Positions 6,825-9,069 of a DNA stretch of 9,069 nucleotides are shown piece after piece. The notes below the pieces were generated by a model. The model ran no database searches. It worked only from the letters and a program-made list of their open reading frames with translations, and was not told the DNA's origin. Positions within the stretch are counted from its first letter, which is position 1, and every line of letters starts with the position of its first letter. The stretch covers positions 1 to 9,069 of the forward strand of contig JACQCB010000170.1 in the NCBI GenBank assembly GCA_016201805.1, in the 5' to 3' direction. Position numbers and translations under genes: made by a program. This DNA is from Nitrospirota bacterium (GTDB lineage: Bacteria > Nitrospirota > Nitrospiria > Nitrospirales > Nitrospiraceae).

Positions 6825-7568
6825 GTGCAGATTCACCCGACCGCGCTGATACATCCGAAAGCCGAGCTGGCTGAAGACGTCGAGATCGGACCGTTCTCCG
6901 TCATCGGAGAACATGTGAAGATCGGACGCGGGACACGTCTTGCCTCCATCGGGACGCCGCCCCAGCACCTCCAGTACCAAGGGGAGCCGACGCGCGTGGT
7001 GATCGGGCATGACAACATCCTGCGCGAATACGTGACGGTCAACCGGGGCACCGTGCCCGGCGGGGGCAAGACCGTCATCGGGCATCAGAACTTTCTGATG
7101 GCCTACGTGCACGTGGCACATGACTGCCATCTGGGGAGCCACATCATCATGGCCAATGCGGCGACCCTGGCGGGACATATCACGATCGGCGACCACGCGA
7201 TCATCGGGGGACTGGTCGGGATTCATCAATTCGTGCGCGTCGGGGCCTACGTGATGATCGGCGGTTGTTCGGCGGTTGGGCGGGATGTGCCTCCGTTCAT
7301 GCGCGCGGCCGGAGGCTATCGGGCGCGTCTGTTCGGGTTGAACTCGGTGGGGCTCAAGCGACACGGGTTTTCGAACGAGCGCATCGCCGTACTGAAACGA
7401 GCCTATGAAGTCTTGTTCCGGTCCGACTCTCTCATGGCCGAAGCGATCAAGCGCGCGCGGGATGAATTCAAGGACAGCGCCGACGTGCTGGCCATGCTGG
7501 CATTTCTCGAAGGGTCCAAACGCGGCATCTGCCGGTCGGTCGGGAAGGATCGGGAGGATGAGGAGTAG
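6825..7568 (+). CDS. lpxA: UDP-N-acetylglucosamine O-acyltransferase LpxA (short form)
   Basis: LpxA transfers a 3-hydroxyacyl chain from ACP to UDP-GlcNAc (or its 3-amino analogue), the first step of lipid A synthesis in the cytoplasm. The 247-residue product is a left-handed beta-helix of hexapeptide repeats with a helical C-terminus. By eye against E. coli LpxA, catalytic His125 is His99 in VHVAHDC, His144 is His118, His160 is His134, and the acyl-length ruler Gly173 is Gly147, which suggests a long acyl chain. Odd points: about 21 residues (roughly one coil) are missing after IGRGTRL (residue 39), and the loop TPPQHLQY has His48 and Gln50 where E. coli has Asp74 and Lys76. The C-terminus carries an acidic tail (KDREDEE). 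The start is GTG, with GAGGAGG (6811-6817) seven bases upstream. It overlaps lpxI by 11 bases. Confidence 0.95.
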   Translation: MQIHPTALIHPKAELAEDVEIGPFSVIGEHVKIGRGTRLASIGTPPQHLQYQGEPTRVVIGHDNILREYVTVNRGTVPGGGKTVIGHQNFLMAYVHVAHDCHLGSHIIMANAATLAGHITIGDHAIIGGLVGIHQFVRVGAYVMIGGCSAVGRDVPPFMRAAGGYRARLFGLNSVGLKRHGFSNERIAVLKRAYEVLFRSDSLMAEAIKRARDEFKDSADVLAMLAFLEGSKRGICRSVGKDREDEE

Positions 7569-8436
7569 CCAGGCGGGGAAGCGGAGCCTGCCGGGGCCCG
7601 AGCCGATAGGAGCGGGAGAACGCATCGGCCTGATCGCGGGCAACGGGCGGTTCCCGATTATTTTCGCCGACAATGTCAGGCGTTTGGGCTATACGGTCTC
7701 GGCGGTGGCGCATCTCGGAGAGACCGCTCCAGAATTGGAGCAACACGTCGATCGCATCCACTGGGTGAAGATCGGGCAGTTCGGCAAGCTGCTCAAGGCG
7801 CTCAAAGAGGACGGGGTGCGGCAAGCCGTGATGCTCGGCGGCATCAAGAAGACGCACGTCTTTACCACGGTCATGCCGGACCTCCGGGCGCTGGCGCTCT
7901 TCAGCCGGCTCCGGCATTGGAAAGACGACGGCATCTTGCGGGAGGTCGCGGCTGAGTTGGAGCGCGAGGGCATCCGGATTCGCGAGTCCACCTTCGGGCT
8001 CCACGGCATCCTTGTGGAAGAAGGCACGCTCACGAAGCGCAGCCCGAGCAAGAAGGAGTGGGAGGATATCCGGTACGGGTGGGAGACGGCGCTGGAGATC
8101 GGGCGGCTCGACATCGGCCAATGCGTGGTGGTCAAAGACCGGGTTGTGGTGGCGGTCGAGGCGGTGGAGGGCACGGATGAAGCCATCCGCCGAGGCGGCG
8201 GCCTGGCCGGAGTCGGTGCGTCGGTGGTCAAGCGATGCAAACCGCAGCAGGATTTGCGGTTCGATCTGCCGGCCGTCGGGCCGACCACGGTGAAGACGAT
8301 GGCGTCGGTCAAGGCCACGGCTCTGGCCCTGGAAGCGGGGCGGAGCGTGCTGCTGGACCGGGACCAGATGCTGCAGAGCGCCGAGCGAGCGGGTATCGCC
8401 ATCGTCGGACTCACTTCGGTGACGGGTGACGAGTGA
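7558..8436 (+). CDS. lpxI: UDP-2,3-diacylglucosamine pyrophosphatase LpxI
   Basis: LpxI hydrolyses UDP-2,3-diacylglucosamine to lipid X and UMP. It is the alternative to LpxH in many non-enteric diderms, and acts in the cytoplasm or at the membrane face. From ATG 7558 the product has 292 residues, close to the Caulobacter enzyme (about 283). The N-terminal domain has IGLIAGNGRFPIIFA (23-37). VMLGGIKKTHVF (91-102) and STFGLHGILVEEGTLT (144-159) follow. The C-terminal domain has the conserved RFDLPAVGPTTV (234-245), whose Asp236 probably corresponds to Caulobacter catalytic Asp225. I chose this ATG, which overlaps the lpxA end by 11 bases and has AAGGA eight bases upstream; the frame also opens much earlier inside lpxA, but that would bury the first glycine motif far from the start. 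The final residues (VTGDE) and the stop are encoded by a heptamer repeat. Confidence 0.95.
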   Translation: MRSSQAGKRSLPGPEPIGAGERIGLIAGNGRFPIIFADNVRRLGYTVSAVAHLGETAPELEQHVDRIHWVKIGQFGKLLKALKEDGVRQAVMLGGIKKTHVFTTVMPDLRALALFSRLRHWKDDGILREVAAELEREGIRIRESTFGLHGILVEEGTLTKRSPSKKEWEDIRYGWETALEIGRLDIGQCVVVKDRVVVAVEAVEGTDEAIRRGGGLAGVGASVVKRCKPQQDLRFDLPAVGPTTVKTMASVKATALALEAGRSVLLDRDQMLQSAERAGIAIVGLTSVTGDE

Positions 8437-8510
8437 CGGGTGACGGGTCGGTCTGAAGATCTATGTCCAAGGAAGTCCGCTACGCGTCACGCGTCACGGG
8501 TCACGGGTCA
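8418..8510 (+). repeat. Facing heptamer arrays, lpxI-oxidoreductase junction
   Basis: The left array has four seven-base units with a GTGACG core (GGTGACG, GGTGACG, AGTGACG, GGTGACG; 8418-8445). A 37-base unique loop follows (8446-8482). The right array has four units in the opposite sense (CGCGTCA twice, CGGGTCA twice; 8483-8510). Each GTGAC can pair with a GTCAC across the loop, giving a long hairpin of five-base helices broken by two-base internal loops. The left array codes for the last residues of LpxI and includes its stop; the right array ends eight bases before the next start codon. Confidence 0.88.
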
Positions 8511-8518
8511 CGCGCGTC

Positions 8519-9069
8519 ATGAAGCGCATACGGGTCGGGGTGATCGGCGTGGGACATCTGGGGCAGCACCACGCCCGCCTCTATGCCTCGCTGTCCGGTG
8601 CGACGCTGGTCGGAGTGACGGATTGCGATCCGGAGCGGGCCAAGCTGATCGCGGACCGGCATCGCGTCCCCGTCTTTCCTCAAGTCACGGCTTTGCTGGA
8701 TCAGGTGGATGCGGTCAGCGTGGCGGTGCCGACGTCGGCACACCATGCGGTGGTGGCGGAGTGTCTGAACGCCGGCGCCCATGTGCTGGTGGAAAAACCG
8801 ATTGCCGCCACGTTGACGGAAGCCCGTGACCTGGTGGCACTGGCAGGGACGAAGGGCTGCGTGCTCCAGGTCGGCCACATCGAGCGGTTCAACCCCGTGA
8901 TCCGAGCCGTGCGCCCGTTGATCGGGAAGCCGGGCTTCATCGAATGTCATCGACTGAGTCCGTTCGGCGAGCGCGGCACCGACGTGGACGTGGTGCTGGA
9001 TTTGATGATTCACGACCTGGACATGGTGCTCTCGTTCGACCCCGGGCCGGTCGAAGAAGTCCGCGCCGC
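8519..9069 (+). CDS. Gfo/Idh/MocA-family oxidoreductase, N-terminal part (runs off right edge)
   Basis: The family uses NAD(P) to oxidise or reduce sugar carbons. The visible 183 codons show a Rossmann fold with GVIGVGHLGQHH (residues 7-18) as the dinucleotide loop, the family motif EKP (92-94), GHIERFNP (119-126), and DLMIHDLD (161-168) holding the likely active-site histidine His165. The rest lies beyond the edge. Its place right after lpxA and lpxI suggests a lipid A or LPS sugar role. One specific candidate is GnnA, the UDP-GlcNAc 3-dehydrogenase described in Acidithiobacillus ferrooxidans, which works with the aminotransferase GnnB; this needs the downstream gene to decide. An in-frame stop at 8441-8443 with no ATG, GTG or TTG after it makes ATG 8519 the only start. 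There is no ribosome binding site; the heptamer array lies immediately upstream. Confidence 0.92.
   Translation, partial: MKRIRVGVIGVGHLGQHHARLYASLSGATLVGVTDCDPERAKLIADRHRVPVFPQVTALLDQVDAVSVAVPTSAHHAVVAECLNAGAHVLVEKPIAATLTEARDLVALAGTKGCVLQVGHIERFNPVIRAVRPLIGKPGFIECHRLSPFGERGTDVDVVLDLMIHDLDMVLSFDPGPVEEVRA

Noticed and set aside
7405..7557. Upstream start of the lpxI frame inside lpxA
   Set aside because: This would add 51 residues overlapping lpxA in another frame. The ATG at 7558 has a spaced ribosome site and gives a length near known LpxI.
8440..8829. 129-codon plus-strand frame overlapping the oxidoreductase
   Set aside because: It is out of frame with the clear Rossmann-fold protein starting at 8519, and its Arg/Gly/Ser-rich product has no recognisable motif.

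Overview
The window is about 9 kb of GC-rich chromosomal DNA from a diderm (Gram-negative) bacterium that makes lipid A. Gene content, gene order, codon use and the intergenic heptamer repeats look most like the Nitrospirota (Nitrospira-like). That assignment is an impression from sequence style, not a measured phylogeny. I see no tRNA, rRNA, CRISPR array, transposase or phage gene. The genes are conserved core genes; the unusual material lies between them and in the details of two proteins.

Left arm (1-2333, minus strand): the N-terminal 458 codons of the ATP-dependent protease Lon run off the left edge. Upstream of lon, 87 bases away on the same strand, is galU (UTP-glucose-1-phosphate uridylyltransferase), which supplies UDP-glucose for envelope polysaccharides. 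galU reads away from a 403-base divergent spacer (2334-2736). That spacer holds a near-consensus sigma70-type promoter towards bamA (TTTACA, 17 bases, TATAAT), a candidate promoter towards galU that would give an almost leaderless mRNA, and a perfect 38-bp tandem duplication in the presumed bamA leader.

Right arm (2737-9069, plus strand): one envelope-biogenesis gene train. bamA encodes the outer-membrane protein assembly channel. Two tandem, ungapped OmpH/Skp-family periplasmic chaperone paralogues follow. Then come fabZ (beta-hydroxyacyl-ACP dehydratase), lpxA (first acyltransferase of lipid A synthesis), lpxI (UDP-2,3-diacylglucosamine pyrophosphatase) and the 5' part of a Gfo/Idh/MocA NAD(P)-dependent sugar oxidoreductase cut by the right edge. 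lpxD, often found between ompH and fabZ in such clusters, is absent here. The oxidoreductase could be a GnnA-type UDP-GlcNAc 3-dehydrogenase, which would imply a 2,3-diamino-2,3-dideoxyglucose lipid A backbone. LpxA itself appears to lack about one beta-helix coil and carries changed residues at sugar-site positions.

The most unusual non-coding signal is a family of seven-base tandem repeats with a GTGA core. They sit at three junctions of the envelope train (bamA-ompH, fabZ-lpxA, lpxI-oxidoreductase). At two junctions they form facing inverted arrays around a short unique loop. They overlap the stop codons of fabZ and lpxI, and the array codes for the last few residues of LpxI. Because the period is seven and each unit holds a TGA, such arrays place stops in all three forward frames.
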